Assembly: GCA_022839525.1 (NCBI GenBank) | Contig: JALHET010000015.1 | Coordinates: 1-14,055, forward strand | DNA: 14,055 nucleotides | Direction of reading: 5' to 3' | Origin: Lentisphaerota bacterium | Lineage (GTDB): Bacteria > Verrucomicrobiota > Kiritimatiellia > RFP12 > UBA1067 | In this document: positions 7,337 through 14,020 of the stretch, in pieces | Numbering within the stretch: position 1 is the stretch's first letter | Layout of the letters: each line of letters opens with the position of its first letter | Made by a program: the position numbers and the translations under genes | The notes under the pieces: generated by a model | What the model was told of the DNA's origin: nothing | Database searches by the model: none | Seen by the model: the letters and a program-made list of their open reading frames with translations, nothing else

Positions 7337-8242
7337 ATGACTTACGATAAAAACCATGCTTTGATTGAGAGTTCAATTCCCGGATTGCCCCCGCCGCGCC
7401 GCGGCAAAGTGCGGGATCTGTATGACATGGGCGACCGCCTGTTGCTGGTGGCCACCGACCGGATCAGCGCCTTCGATGTCATCATGCCGAACGGCATTCC
7501 CGACAAGGGGCGCATCCTGAACAGCCTGAGCGTGTTCTGGTTCGGAATGCTGAAGGATATCCCCAACCATCTGATCACGGCGGATGTGGACGCGTATCCG
7601 GCCGTGCTGGAGGGGGTCAGAGAGGATTTGCGGGGGCGGTCGATGCTGGTCAAAAAGGTGTCGATCATCCCGTTCGAGTGCATCGTCCGCGGTTACCTGA
7701 CCGGCTCAGGGTGGAACGAGTACCGGCAAAGCCGCACCGTCAACGGCCAGCCGTTGCGCGAAGGGTATCAGAACGGCTCGAAACTTGACACCGTGCTTTT
7801 CACGCCGAGCACTAAGGCGGAGTTGGGCGAGCACGACATGCCCGTGACACCGGCGGAGCTGGCCGACGCGCTGGGCGAAAAGAAAGCGCGGGCGTTGGCG
7901 GAAACGGCAATGGCCTGTTACGCGCGTGCGGCGGACTACGCGGCAGCGAACGGCATCCTCATCGCAGACACCAAATTCGAGTTCGGCGAGGACGCGGAGG
8001 GCCGCCTCGTGTTGGCGGACGAAGTGTTGACACCGGATTCCAGCCGCTTCTGGCCGCAGACGAGCTACCGGGTCGGCAGCAACCCGCCGAGCCTCGACAA
8101 GCAGTATGTGCGAGACTGGCTGGACAGCGTGGCGTTCAACCGCCAGCCGCCCGCGCCCACACTGCCGGACGAGGTCGTGGCCAAAACCCGCGCGAAATAT
8201 GTCGACGCCTACGAGCGGCTGACGAAAAAACGGTTCGAGTAG
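7337..8242 (+). CDS. purC: Phosphoribosylaminoimidazole-succinocarboxamide (SAICAR) synthase
   Basis: Protein of 301 aa, full length for the eukaryote-like single-domain form of the enzyme. It carries the family signatures GKVRDLY (23-29), TDRISAFDV (40-48), RGYLTGSGWNEY (118-129), the TKFEFG substrate loop and LADEVLTPDSSRFW near the C-terminus. It ligates aspartate to CAIR with ATP, a step of de novo purine synthesis in the cytoplasm. The ATG at 7337 starts the conserved region; upstream in-frame codons give no family sequence. The ribosome-binding site is weak (AGCGGG). It is the only complete plus-strand gene here and has no purine-pathway neighbours. It converges with the rubredoxin gene. 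Confidence 0.96.
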   Translation: MTYDKNHALIESSIPGLPPPRRGKVRDLYDMGDRLLLVATDRISAFDVIMPNGIPDKGRILNSLSVFWFGMLKDIPNHLITADVDAYPAVLEGVREDLRGRSMLVKKVSIIPFECIVRGYLTGSGWNEYRQSRTVNGQPLREGYQNGSKLDTVLFTPSTKAELGEHDMPVTPAELADALGEKKARALAETAMACYARAADYAAANGILIADTKFEFGEDAEGRLVLADEVLTPDSSRFWPQTSYRVGSNPPSLDKQYVRDWLDSVAFNRQPPAPTLPDEVVAKTRAKYVDAYERLTKKRFE

Positions 8243-8267
8243 GAACGGCAGGAAAACCGCCAGTTCC
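8242..8267. terminator. Inverted repeat directly after purC, possible terminator
   Basis: GGAAC-GGC and GCC-A-GTTCC form an 8-bp stem with one bulged A around a short loop, starting on the last base of the purC stop codon. There is no T run behind it, so intrinsic termination is uncertain. Nothing else is recognisable in 8268-8400. Confidence 0.35.
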
Positions 8268-8400
8268 GCGCCGGATTGACGCGGCGTTATCACCCCACCA
8301 CGCGCAAAGGGTAACGAAGCGAAACCATCCGCCCGGAGCTTCTGCCCTCGTGAGCGATACGGTCAAGCCGTTCGAGCCGACCGCAGGGTGACCCACGCGG

Positions 8401-8562
8401 CTACCCCGCGGGCGTGAACTGGTCTTTGCCCACTCCGCACTCTGGACAGCACCAGTCTTCCGGCACCGCCGCGAAGGGCGTGCCTGCGGAAATGCCGTTG
8501 GCGGGGTCGCCGACTTCGGGGTCGTACACATAGCCGCACACACTGCACACGTATTTTTGCAT
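8401..8562 (-). CDS. Rubredoxin
   Basis: A 53-aa protein with the complete rubredoxin pattern: C6-xx-C9-G-Y, the YDPEVGDP segment, the conserved aromatic/proline region ending in EDW, and C39-P-E-C42-G. The four cysteines bind a single iron atom. Rubredoxins are small cytoplasmic one-electron carriers that pass electrons to oxygen- or superoxide-detoxifying enzymes such as rubrerythrin, flavodiiron protein or superoxide reductase; they are typical of anaerobes. The ATG at 8562 has AAGGA 8 bases upstream and a good promoter about 24 bases upstream. The gene stands alone on the minus strand, converging with purC, with no redox partner in the window. Confidence 0.95.
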   Translation of the reverse strand: MQKYVCSVCGYVYDPEVGDPANGISAGTPFAAVPEDWCCPECGVGKDQFTPAG

Positions 8563-8585
8563 ACTGAGGTTCCTTCCGTACGCGT

Positions 8586-8614
8586 AGTAAACCCGCTTTT
8601 TCTGGTTTGGTCAA
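8586..8614 (-). promoter_or_regulatory. Sigma-70-type promoter of the rubredoxin gene
   Basis: On the minus strand, TTGACC (8614-8609) and TTTACT (8591-8586) are separated by exactly 17 bases. The -10 ends 23 bases before the rubredoxin ATG, predicting a leader of about 16 bases that contains the AAGGA ribosome-binding site. Position and spacing make this one of the best promoters in the window. Confidence 0.65.
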
Positions 8615-8754
8615 CGGTTTTCGTTGTCCGTATTTTCGCGATCCGGCACGTATCCCAAAAACCACCCATAAAGAACACCGGAAACAAGGAAGCGGTTGGA
8701 GAAAAAGCGTCCCGCCCCGTGCTCTCTGCGGTGAATCACCTGCTGTTTCTAGGT

Positions 8755-9621
8755 TTAGAGCAGCGGCAGGCGACCGATGGCGTCAAAGGGAACCGGCTCG
8801 ATCTTGCGCCAGCGGCAGGCCTCTTCTGAGGGGCCGTCCTCCTGCCCGAACAGGTGGCGCCAGCGCTTCTGGAAAAGCAGCCCGTTGCGCACCACCACCG
8901 CCGCATTACGCACCGTGGGTGTACCCTGCGTGGTGACGCTCTCGAAGTGGTACATCTCCACCTCAGGCGCATAAACCGCCAGATGTCCCGCCTCGCGCAG
9001 ACGGTAGACGAGATCGAAATCCTCGAACTGCACAGGATGGAACGCCTCGTCAAACCCGCCGTGTTTCCGGATGAGCGCCGCCGGAATCATCAGGCAGGCG
9101 CTGATCAGGCACTGCACTTCACGCCGCACCGTGTAACGCGCGTCCTCCCGCGACTCGCCCCGCCCAAGAAAACAGACATGCCCCCGTCGTGAGATGCCGA
9201 CCCCCGCGCATTGGATCGCATACGGCGGCCAGGGATAGACGAGTTTCGCACCGGCCATGCCCGCCCCGGGAAGCGCGGCGAGCGCGTCGCGCAATCCCGG
9301 CATCCACCGCCGCGTGCGGGGCGCGACATCGTTGTCCACAAAAACGAGGTATTCACCGCGTGCGACGGCGATAGCGCGGTTGCGGGAATACGAGCAGCCG
9401 ATGTTGCCGGCGTTATGCAGCACGGTCACCGGCACCCCGCGCGCGCGGCCAAGCCCAACCAGTTCCGTGTCGCACCACTCGCCGCTGCCGTCCGTGGAGC
9501 CGTTGTCCACCACGACCATCTCCCACGGCGCGTCCGCCACGGAATCCGTGAGCAGCGCGGAAAGGCAGCGCCGCGTGCAGGCCAGCTTGTTGTACGAGAG
9601 CGTGATGAGAGAGTAGAGCAT
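8755..9621 (-). CDS. Family 2 glycosyltransferase
   Basis: Protein of 288 aa with a GT-A fold of the GT2 type: LITLSYNK at the N-terminus, VVVDNGSTDGS (37-46), N-x-G-CSYSRNRAI (74-84), the metal/nucleotide-sugar motif FVDND (94-98) and FEDFDL (199-204) with the likely catalytic-base Glu/Asp region. Such enzymes transfer a sugar from a nucleotide donor to surface glycans or proteins; donor and acceptor cannot be read from the sequence. No transmembrane segment is visible, so it is probably cytoplasmic or peripherally bound. The ATG lacks a clear ribosome-binding site (TAAGTCTCCC precedes it). Downstream (8615-8754) I see no obvious terminator, only a short dyad GGTGA-A-TCACC at 8730-8740. Confidence 0.88.
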   Translation of the reverse strand: MLYSLITLSYNKLACTRRCLSALLTDSVADAPWEMVVVDNGSTDGSGEWCDTELVGLGRARGVPVTVLHNAGNIGCSYSRNRAIAVARGEYLVFVDNDVAPRTRRWMPGLRDALAALPGAGMAGAKLVYPWPPYAIQCAGVGISRRGHVCFLGRGESREDARYTVRREVQCLISACLMIPAALIRKHGGFDEAFHPVQFEDFDLVYRLREAGHLAVYAPEVEMYHFESVTTQGTPTVRNAAVVVRNGLLFQKRWRHLFGQEDGPSEEACRWRKIEPVPFDAIGRLPLL

Positions 9622-9676
9622 GGGAGACTTAAGTTCGGACGCCCAAGGTTCACCCTCAAGTGGGCACAGTCTTTTT

Positions 9677-9704
9677 TTTACAAGCGTTCACCTCACAATT
9701 TCAA
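9677..9704 (-). promoter_or_regulatory. Candidate promoter of the glycosyltransferase gene inside the end of the endonuclease gene
   Basis: TTGAAA (9704-9699) and TGTAAA (9682-9677) on the minus strand are spaced by 16 bases. The -35 lies in the last codons of the endonuclease gene, and the predicted leader would be about 50 bases. It may let the glycosyltransferase be expressed independently of the restriction-modification pair. Confidence 0.3.
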
Positions 9705-10434
9705 TCCAGGAATCGTCAACACAAAGAGCATTCAAAACCTGCTCCTGATTCAAAACCGACGGTTTGCGGATACGCAGTTTTAATCGTTCGTCTGGCACTT
9801 CTTCAATAATGGTAAACTGGGAACCATGAGGTTGCCATGTGAACACATGGCGGTTTGTGTTTTTTAACAACCCTTCAAGATTATCATTATCATTCCACTG
9901 CCATATATAATTTTCCTTTTGGTAGAGAATGGTTTCTGTCTCGAAAACCGACACCTCCGTAAGCCCTTCTCCTTTAAGCAAAACAACCGTTCGTAGAATC
10001 GGAAATTTCTTCCTGACAGCCGTGACGCGTTGATTCCAAATGCTCAAAATTTTTTCCCCCAACTGCTCAGGACTTTGGTTTTTGATGTCTTCATCCCCAA
10101 ATGAATAAATGGTAGAGTTTCTACCCGAAATGAGGCGGACACTTCTGGCAGTGAAAGGCTTTTTGTTTTTAACCGTTTTTGCACCCCACGCCATCCCTTG
10201 ATGAGTGATGTCGTCCAATCCGACATTTGATGGTGTCCATTTTGCACCGACACAACGAGCAAATATTTCCTCCCAATCGGTTCCTTCCAGTCGCGCATTT
10301 TCACCGCGAGTCGCGAGAAGATAAATGAGTTCGCGACCCAATGCATAAGGGAACGCTTCAGGGAAATGGTTCAGTCGATACAGCGGTTGCGTTTTGTCTA
10401 CAGTCCGCAAGCGGGGGTGCAGGTTGTTATCCAT
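9688..10434 (-). CDS. Putative type II restriction endonuclease
   Basis: Protein of 248 aa that I do not recognise from clear family signatures. The call rests mainly on its position: it overlaps the end of a cytosine-5 methyltransferase gene by 8 bases (ATGGATAA), a typical restriction-modification arrangement. It is visibly AT-richer than the flanking genes. GLDDI (72-76) followed by WGAKTVKNKK (83-92) could be a degenerate PD-(D/E)xK nuclease core with D74 or D75 and K86, though G84 occupies the place of the usual acidic residue. The ATG at 10434 has GGAG about 9 bases upstream; the earlier TTG at 10449 sits on that site. Sizes of the two proteins resemble, as I recall, NlaIV-like systems; this is not established. 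Confidence 0.7.
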   Translation of the reverse strand: MDNNLHPRLRTVDKTQPLYRLNHFPEAFPYALGRELIYLLATRGENARLEGTDWEEIFARCVGAKWTPSNVGLDDITHQGMAWGAKTVKNKKPFTARSVRLISGRNSTIYSFGDEDIKNQSPEQLGEKILSIWNQRVTAVRKKFPILRTVVLLKGEGLTEVSVFETETILYQKENYIWQWNDNDNLEGLLKNTNRHVFTWQPHGSQFTIIEEVPDERLKLRIRKPSVLNQEQVLNALCVDDSWIEIVR

Positions 10435-11641
10435 GAGTTTTGTCTCCAAAGAGCGAGTGGATCATTTTTTCCGCAACGGCCTTAATCATAGGAACAGCAA
10501 CGCTGTTTCCTGTCTGACGTTTGATTTGACTGTAATTGACTACTATTTTGAAATCGTCGGGGAACCCTTGTATGCGCAAAAGTTCGCGTTCCGTTGGACG
10601 ACGTTCGTCGTTAACCAAGATGTAGTTTGCAGAAGCACCAGCACGTAGTGCACAGGAATAGGAATGTGGGGTAATTGACCCCGCCACATTTTCATGTGAA
10701 AGATACGGCTTCGGAAAATTTACCGTTTTAAGTCGCTTTAGCCGACTATCACGAATTTCCTTACGGACATACAACCGCTTATTTATCGCCTCTTCCTTTT
10801 CAAGGACATCTTTAAGCGTTAGCCTTTTGTCTGGTGGAATCGGCGAGGGAAATTCAAATTTAATCGGTTCGCGAAAACCGCAAATAATAATACGTTCTCT
10901 CTTTTGCGGAACACCGTAATCAAGCGCGTTCAGAACTTTGTGAAAAACATGATACCCAGCTTCTTTCAAGTGGCACAAAATGACTTTTAGTGTCTTTCCC
11001 TTATCGTGGGCAGTCAAATTCCTGACATTTTCTAGCATAAAGGCGAGAGGCTTCTTTTCGCGCAAAATTTTTTCAATATTGAAAAACAATGTACCCTGTG
11101 TTTCATGTTCAAAGCCTTCCTTATCGCCGATAATTGAAAATGGTTGGCAAGGGAATCCTGCAAGAAGAATATCGAAATCGGGAATGGACTGAACCGGAAT
11201 CTTTGTGATGTCTCCGAATGGCGTCTCGCCAAAGTTTGCCTCATACGTTTCCGCTGCACCTTTGTCCCATTCTGAGGAAAACACGCACTTTCCTCCAAGA
11301 GATTGGAAGCCGAGCCGAATACCTCCGATACCGGCAAACAGGTCAATGAATGTGAACTTCGGATGTTCTGGTGGCGGAAACGGCACACCAAAGACTTCCG
11401 GAAAAAACGTGATTGGCCGTGCTTCCTCATGAAGATATCCGGTTTCGTGCACGTATGAATGGAATATGTCTGCTGGCATCCGTTTTACAGCTTCTCTTTT
11501 GTAAAACTTTTCCGCTGGCGTACCAATAGCGTGTAGCCAGTGCGAAATGATCGCTTTGTCAAAGTCATCCTTGACAAAATCATTCAAACGAACCGTAATC
11601 GGTTCATTATACGAAATCGGTTTTCTTTTTTTTGCTGGCAT
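10427..11641 (-). CDS. DNA (cytosine-5-)-methyltransferase of a type II restriction-modification system
   Basis: Protein of 404 aa with all main C5-methyltransferase motifs in order: I FIDLFAGIGG (98-107), IV GFPCQPFS with catalytic C165, VI ENV (204-206), VIII QKRER (246-250), a target-recognition region (about 255-345), IX RRPTERELLRIQGFPDDF (347-364) and X GNSVAVPM (378-385). It methylates cytosine at a specific site to protect host DNA from the partner nuclease. The roughly 95-residue N-terminal extension before motif I recalls Dcm/EcoRII-type enzymes. Start choice: a promoter ends at about 11658, so ATG 11641 is the first start downstream of the predicted transcript start; ATG 11659 and TTG 11686 lie within promoter elements. 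The start lacks a clear ribosome-binding site. The AT-rich composition against GC-rich neighbours points to horizontal acquisition. The recognition sequence is unknown. Confidence 0.93.
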   Translation of the reverse strand: MPAKKRKPISYNEPITVRLNDFVKDDFDKAIISHWLHAIGTPAEKFYKREAVKRMPADIFHSYVHETGYLHEEARPITFFPEVFGVPFPPPEHPKFTFIDLFAGIGGIRLGFQSLGGKCVFSSEWDKGAAETYEANFGETPFGDITKIPVQSIPDFDILLAGFPCQPFSIIGDKEGFEHETQGTLFFNIEKILREKKPLAFMLENVRNLTAHDKGKTLKVILCHLKEAGYHVFHKVLNALDYGVPQKRERIIICGFREPIKFEFPSPIPPDKRLTLKDVLEKEEAINKRLYVRKEIRDSRLKRLKTVNFPKPYLSHENVAGSITPHSYSCALRAGASANYILVNDERRPTERELLRIQGFPDDFKIVVNYSQIKRQTGNSVAVPMIKAVAEKMIHSLFGDKTHG

Positions 11642-11657
11642 AGACCGTTTGTTTATC

Positions 11658-11686
11658 ATTGTAAACGAAGTTTTTACCTCAATCAA
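11658..11686 (-). promoter_or_regulatory. Promoter of the restriction-modification pair, overlapping the pdhB stop codon
   Basis: On the minus strand, TTGATT (11686-11681) and TACAAT (11663-11658) are separated by exactly 17 bases, matching consensus at 4 of 6 and 5 of 6. The -35 box contains the TGA stop of the upstream E1-beta gene. Transcription would begin near 11651, giving a leader of about 10 bases before ATG 11641. Confidence 0.65.
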
Positions 11687-12657
11687 GCGTCAACCATGCT
11701 GCGGGCAAATGCGACGATATCCGGCACCGCAGGGATACAGGCCGCCTCGAGGTTTTTGGCGGAGGGGATCGGGAAATCGGGGGAGGCCAGCCTGCGAACC
11801 GGTTTTTCGAGATAATCGTACGCCTGTTCGACGATTTGCGCAGCGATCTCAGCCGCGAAACCACCCGTCTTCGGGCCTTCCTCCACAATCATCACGCGCC
11901 CGGTGTTCTTCGCCGAATCGACGACAGTGTCCATGTCCAATGGGGAGAGGGTGAGCAGATCCACCACCTCAGCCTCAATGCCCTCCTGCGCGAGATGGGC
12001 CGCAGCCTGGCGCGCGAGGTGCGTCATGTGCGACCACGCCACGATGGTGACATCGGTGCCTTCGCGCACCCGCTTGGCAAACCCGAAGGGGATCGGCGAC
12101 GGCAGCCCGTCGGGCACCTCGAAGCGCAAGGGATAAAGAAGCTTGTGTTCGAGAAAGAGGACGGGGTTGTTGTCGCGGATCGCCGTCTGGAGCAGCCCCG
12201 AGGCATCGGCCGCGTTGGAGGGCGCGGCGATTTTGAGGCCGGGTATCCCGGTAAACAGCCGTTCGAGCGACTGCGAGTGCGTCGCGCCATAGCCGCGCCC
12301 GCCGCCGGGCGGCGTGCGGATCACCAGCGGGCAGGGCACCCCGTAGATCGGATAGAGCTTGGCCGCCATGTTGACGAGTTGGTCCACCGCAAGGGTGATG
12401 AAGTCCATGAACATGATTTCGATCACGGGACGCTGGCCCGCGGCGGCCGCGCCAATGGCGATGCCGGCCAGCGCCTGTTCGGAGATCGGCGTGTCGCGGA
12501 TGCGGGCCGGGCCGAACTCATCGATCAGCCCCCGGGTGACACCGAACGAGCCGCCGTAAACACCGAGATCCTCGCCCATCAGGAAGACGGACGGGTCGCG
12601 CCTCAGTTCAGCGGCCAGTGTTTCGCGCAAGATTTGGGTGAAGGTGATGGTTCTCAT
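11683..12657 (-). CDS. pdhB: 2-oxoacid (pyruvate/acetoin-type) dehydrogenase E1 component, beta subunit
   Basis: Protein of 324 aa, normal E1-beta length. Family landmarks are FLMGEDLGVYGGSFGVT (25-41), DTPISE with E60, the glutamate that activates thiamine diphosphate, FMDF (83-86), the RTPPGGGRGYGATHSQS loop with H127, and a C-terminal transketolase-like domain with the conserved VEEG. With the alpha subunit it forms an alpha2beta2 E1 that decarboxylates a 2-oxoacid (or cleaves acetoin) and passes the acyl group to lipoyl-E2. It starts 46 bases after the alpha-subunit gene, past a hairpin, and has no clear ribosome-binding site. No E2 or E3 gene follows; the next gene is the methyltransferase. 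The substrate (pyruvate, branched 2-oxoacid or acetoin) cannot be fixed, so the symbol is provisional. Confidence 0.9.
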   Translation of the reverse strand: MRTITFTQILRETLAAELRRDPSVFLMGEDLGVYGGSFGVTRGLIDEFGPARIRDTPISEQALAGIAIGAAAAGQRPVIEIMFMDFITLAVDQLVNMAAKLYPIYGVPCPLVIRTPPGGGRGYGATHSQSLERLFTGIPGLKIAAPSNAADASGLLQTAIRDNNPVLFLEHKLLYPLRFEVPDGLPSPIPFGFAKRVREGTDVTIVAWSHMTHLARQAAAHLAQEGIEAEVVDLLTLSPLDMDTVVDSAKNTGRVMIVEEGPKTGGFAAEIAAQIVEQAYDYLEKPVRRLASPDFPIPSAKNLEAACIPAVPDIVAFARSMVDA

Positions 12658-12676
12658 AAGAATTTAAGGGCTGCAG

Positions 12677-12696
12677 GGGCTCCCTTGTGGGCGCCC
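12677..12696. repeat. GC-rich hairpin between the E1 alpha and beta genes (REP-like)
   Basis: On the plus strand GGGCTCCC, a 4-base loop TTGT and GGGCGCCC form an 8-bp stem with one central mismatch. It lies in the 46-base gap between the two E1 genes. It could be an mRNA-stabilising or attenuating structure, or one copy of a dispersed palindromic repeat; only one copy is present in this window. Confidence 0.5.
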
Positions 12697-12703
12697 ATAA
12701 GGA

Positions 12704-13648
12704 TTAGGCGAAGAGCGCATCGCGCAAGGAGGCCGGGTCGGGAAGGAAGGAGGTTTCACAAAAGCGGATCGCCTCAACGATGCCCGCTTGGGCGGCCTGC
12801 CGGTGGGCTGCGACGGCGGCGTCATCCAGCACGCCCTCGCTCTTCAGGCGCTGTTCGAGCAAGAGAATCGGGTCGTTCTTCCAGGCAGAGGCCTCCTCCT
12901 CGCGCGTGCGGTAAACACGCGGGTCGCCGCGCGAATGCCCGGAAAGCCGGTACGTGACGCATTCGAGCAAGGCCGGGCCGCGCCCCGCGCGGGCGGCGGC
13001 GGCGAAAGACGCGGCCGCCTCGCGCACCGCGAAGAAGTCGTTACCATTGACCGTGTTGCCGGGCATCCCGTAGGCAGCGGCGCGGCCGGCGATGCGGGGG
13101 TCGGCGAGCCCATTCCGGGTAGCGGTGGACATGGCGTAGCCGTTGTTCTCCACGATATAGAGGACGGGGAGTTTCCAAAGCGCGGCGATGTTGAGCGATT
13201 CGTGAAAAACGCCCTGATTGGACGCCCCGTCGCCAAAGAAACAGGCCGTAACCCGTCCCGAGCGCTTGATCTGGGCATCAAGCGCAAGCCCGGTGGCGAA
13301 CGGGATGCTGCCCCCCGTAATCCCGTTCGCCCCGTAAAACCCAATGGACGGATCCATCATCATCTGGCTTCCCCCGCGGCCGCGCGAATAACCGGATTCG
13401 CGGCCAAAGAGTTCAGCCATGACCCGTCCGGTCTCCGCGCCGCGGGCGAGAAAGTGGCCGTGCCCGCGATGGGTCGTGGTCATGGCGTCCTGAGGCTCAA
13501 GCGCGGCGGCAACCCCCACGGCGACAGCCTCTTGCCCGATACACGTATGCGCCGTGCCCATAATGCGTCCCTCCCGGAAGAGGCGCTCGACCGCCTCTTC
13601 AAAAAACCGGATCGTCAGCATGCACGTATACGCTTCAACCGCTTCCAT
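12704..13648 (-). CDS. pdhA: 2-oxoacid (pyruvate/acetoin-type) dehydrogenase E1 component, alpha subunit
   Basis: Protein of 314 aa. It shows the thiamine-diphosphate motif GDGASNQGVFHES...ENN (139-169), THRGHGH (59-65), GRESGYSRGRGGSQM (82-96) and the loop GHSRGDP (237-243), all standard for E1-alpha. The N-terminal pattern (YTCMLTIRFFEEAVERLF, then TCIGQEAVAVG) matches bacterial PDH/acetoin dehydrogenase alpha subunits. It binds thiamine diphosphate together with the beta subunit encoded next. ATG 13648 is chosen because AAGGGG lies about 5 bases upstream and family homology starts there; a reading from 13732 adds an unrelated tail. An A/T-rich stretch just upstream may hold the promoter (for instance TTGCCC-17-TAACCT), but the match is weak. 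Confidence 0.9.
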   Translation of the reverse strand: MEAVEAYTCMLTIRFFEEAVERLFREGRIMGTAHTCIGQEAVAVGVAAALEPQDAMTTTHRGHGHFLARGAETGRVMAELFGRESGYSRGRGGSQMMMDPSIGFYGANGITGGSIPFATGLALDAQIKRSGRVTACFFGDGASNQGVFHESLNIAALWKLPVLYIVENNGYAMSTATRNGLADPRIAGRAAAYGMPGNTVNGNDFFAVREAAASFAAAARAGRGPALLECVTYRLSGHSRGDPRVYRTREEEASAWKNDPILLLEQRLKSEGVLDDAAVAAHRQAAQAGIVEAIRFCETSFLPDPASLRDALFA

Positions 13649-14020
13649 GAATCCCCTTAACAAAATTTTTAAGAAAAGGTTACCACATTGCCGCACAAGG
13701 GGCAAACGGCGAATTCCAGCCGCGCGGGGCATGCGCGCACGATCTATCCCCTATGAATTTGTCCCGTTGGGTTCAGAATGGTTTCCAACCGGAAATTTTG
13801 CGGAGGCGGGTTGAGCGGCCTTGAAGGACGCGTGCCTCCTATGATAAAGTCCGCCTATCTTTTTAGAAGGCGAGTCCGTTCCTAGAGGGTATGTTGATGT
13901 TGTATAGCATCTTCTTGTGCGGTGACCGGGATATGCTGTTTTTTTCGCGAAACGCCAACGACTGAAGGTGCCTTCACCTGTGTGTGAGGGGGGGGGAGCC
14001 TTTTTTCGAGCGGAGAAATT
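13649..14020. other. Divergent intergenic region between pdhA and a plus-strand membrane-protein gene
   Basis: No gene is visible in these 372 bases. They contain the pdhA ribosome-binding site and A/T-rich upstream region (13649-13682), a plus-strand promoter candidate (13821-13850), T7 at 13939-13945, a small hairpin AGGTG-CCTT-CACCT at 13966-13979, a G9 run at 13988-13996, and a ribosome-binding site GGAG five bases before ATG 14021. Confidence 0.6.
13821..13850 (+). promoter_or_regulatory. Candidate promoter with extended -10 for the gene starting at 14021
   Basis: TTGAAG (13821-13826), an 18-base spacer and TAAAGT (13845-13850) preceded by TGA form an extended -10 arrangement. The implied leader is about 165 bases, long enough for the hairpin and G9 run to matter. 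Matches are moderate. Confidence 0.38.

Noticed and set aside
8340..8400. GTTCGAGCC stretch resembling a tRNA T-arm
   Set aside because: No acceptor, D-arm or anticodon pairing could be built around it.
8136..8687. Minus-strand frame of 183 codons covering the rubredoxin region
   Set aside because: The true gene in this stretch is the 53-codon rubredoxin in another frame; this frame also runs into the purC end antisense.
9641..9679. Inverted repeat GCCCA...TGGGC followed by T8 on the plus strand
   Set aside because: It looks like a plus-strand terminator, but no plus-strand gene precedes it, the stem is only 5 bp and the loop is 15 bases.
11836..12957. Plus-strand open frame of 373 codons opposite the E1 genes
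   Set aside because: Antisense to two E1 subunits with intact thiamine-diphosphate motifs; the translated sequence shows no protein family.
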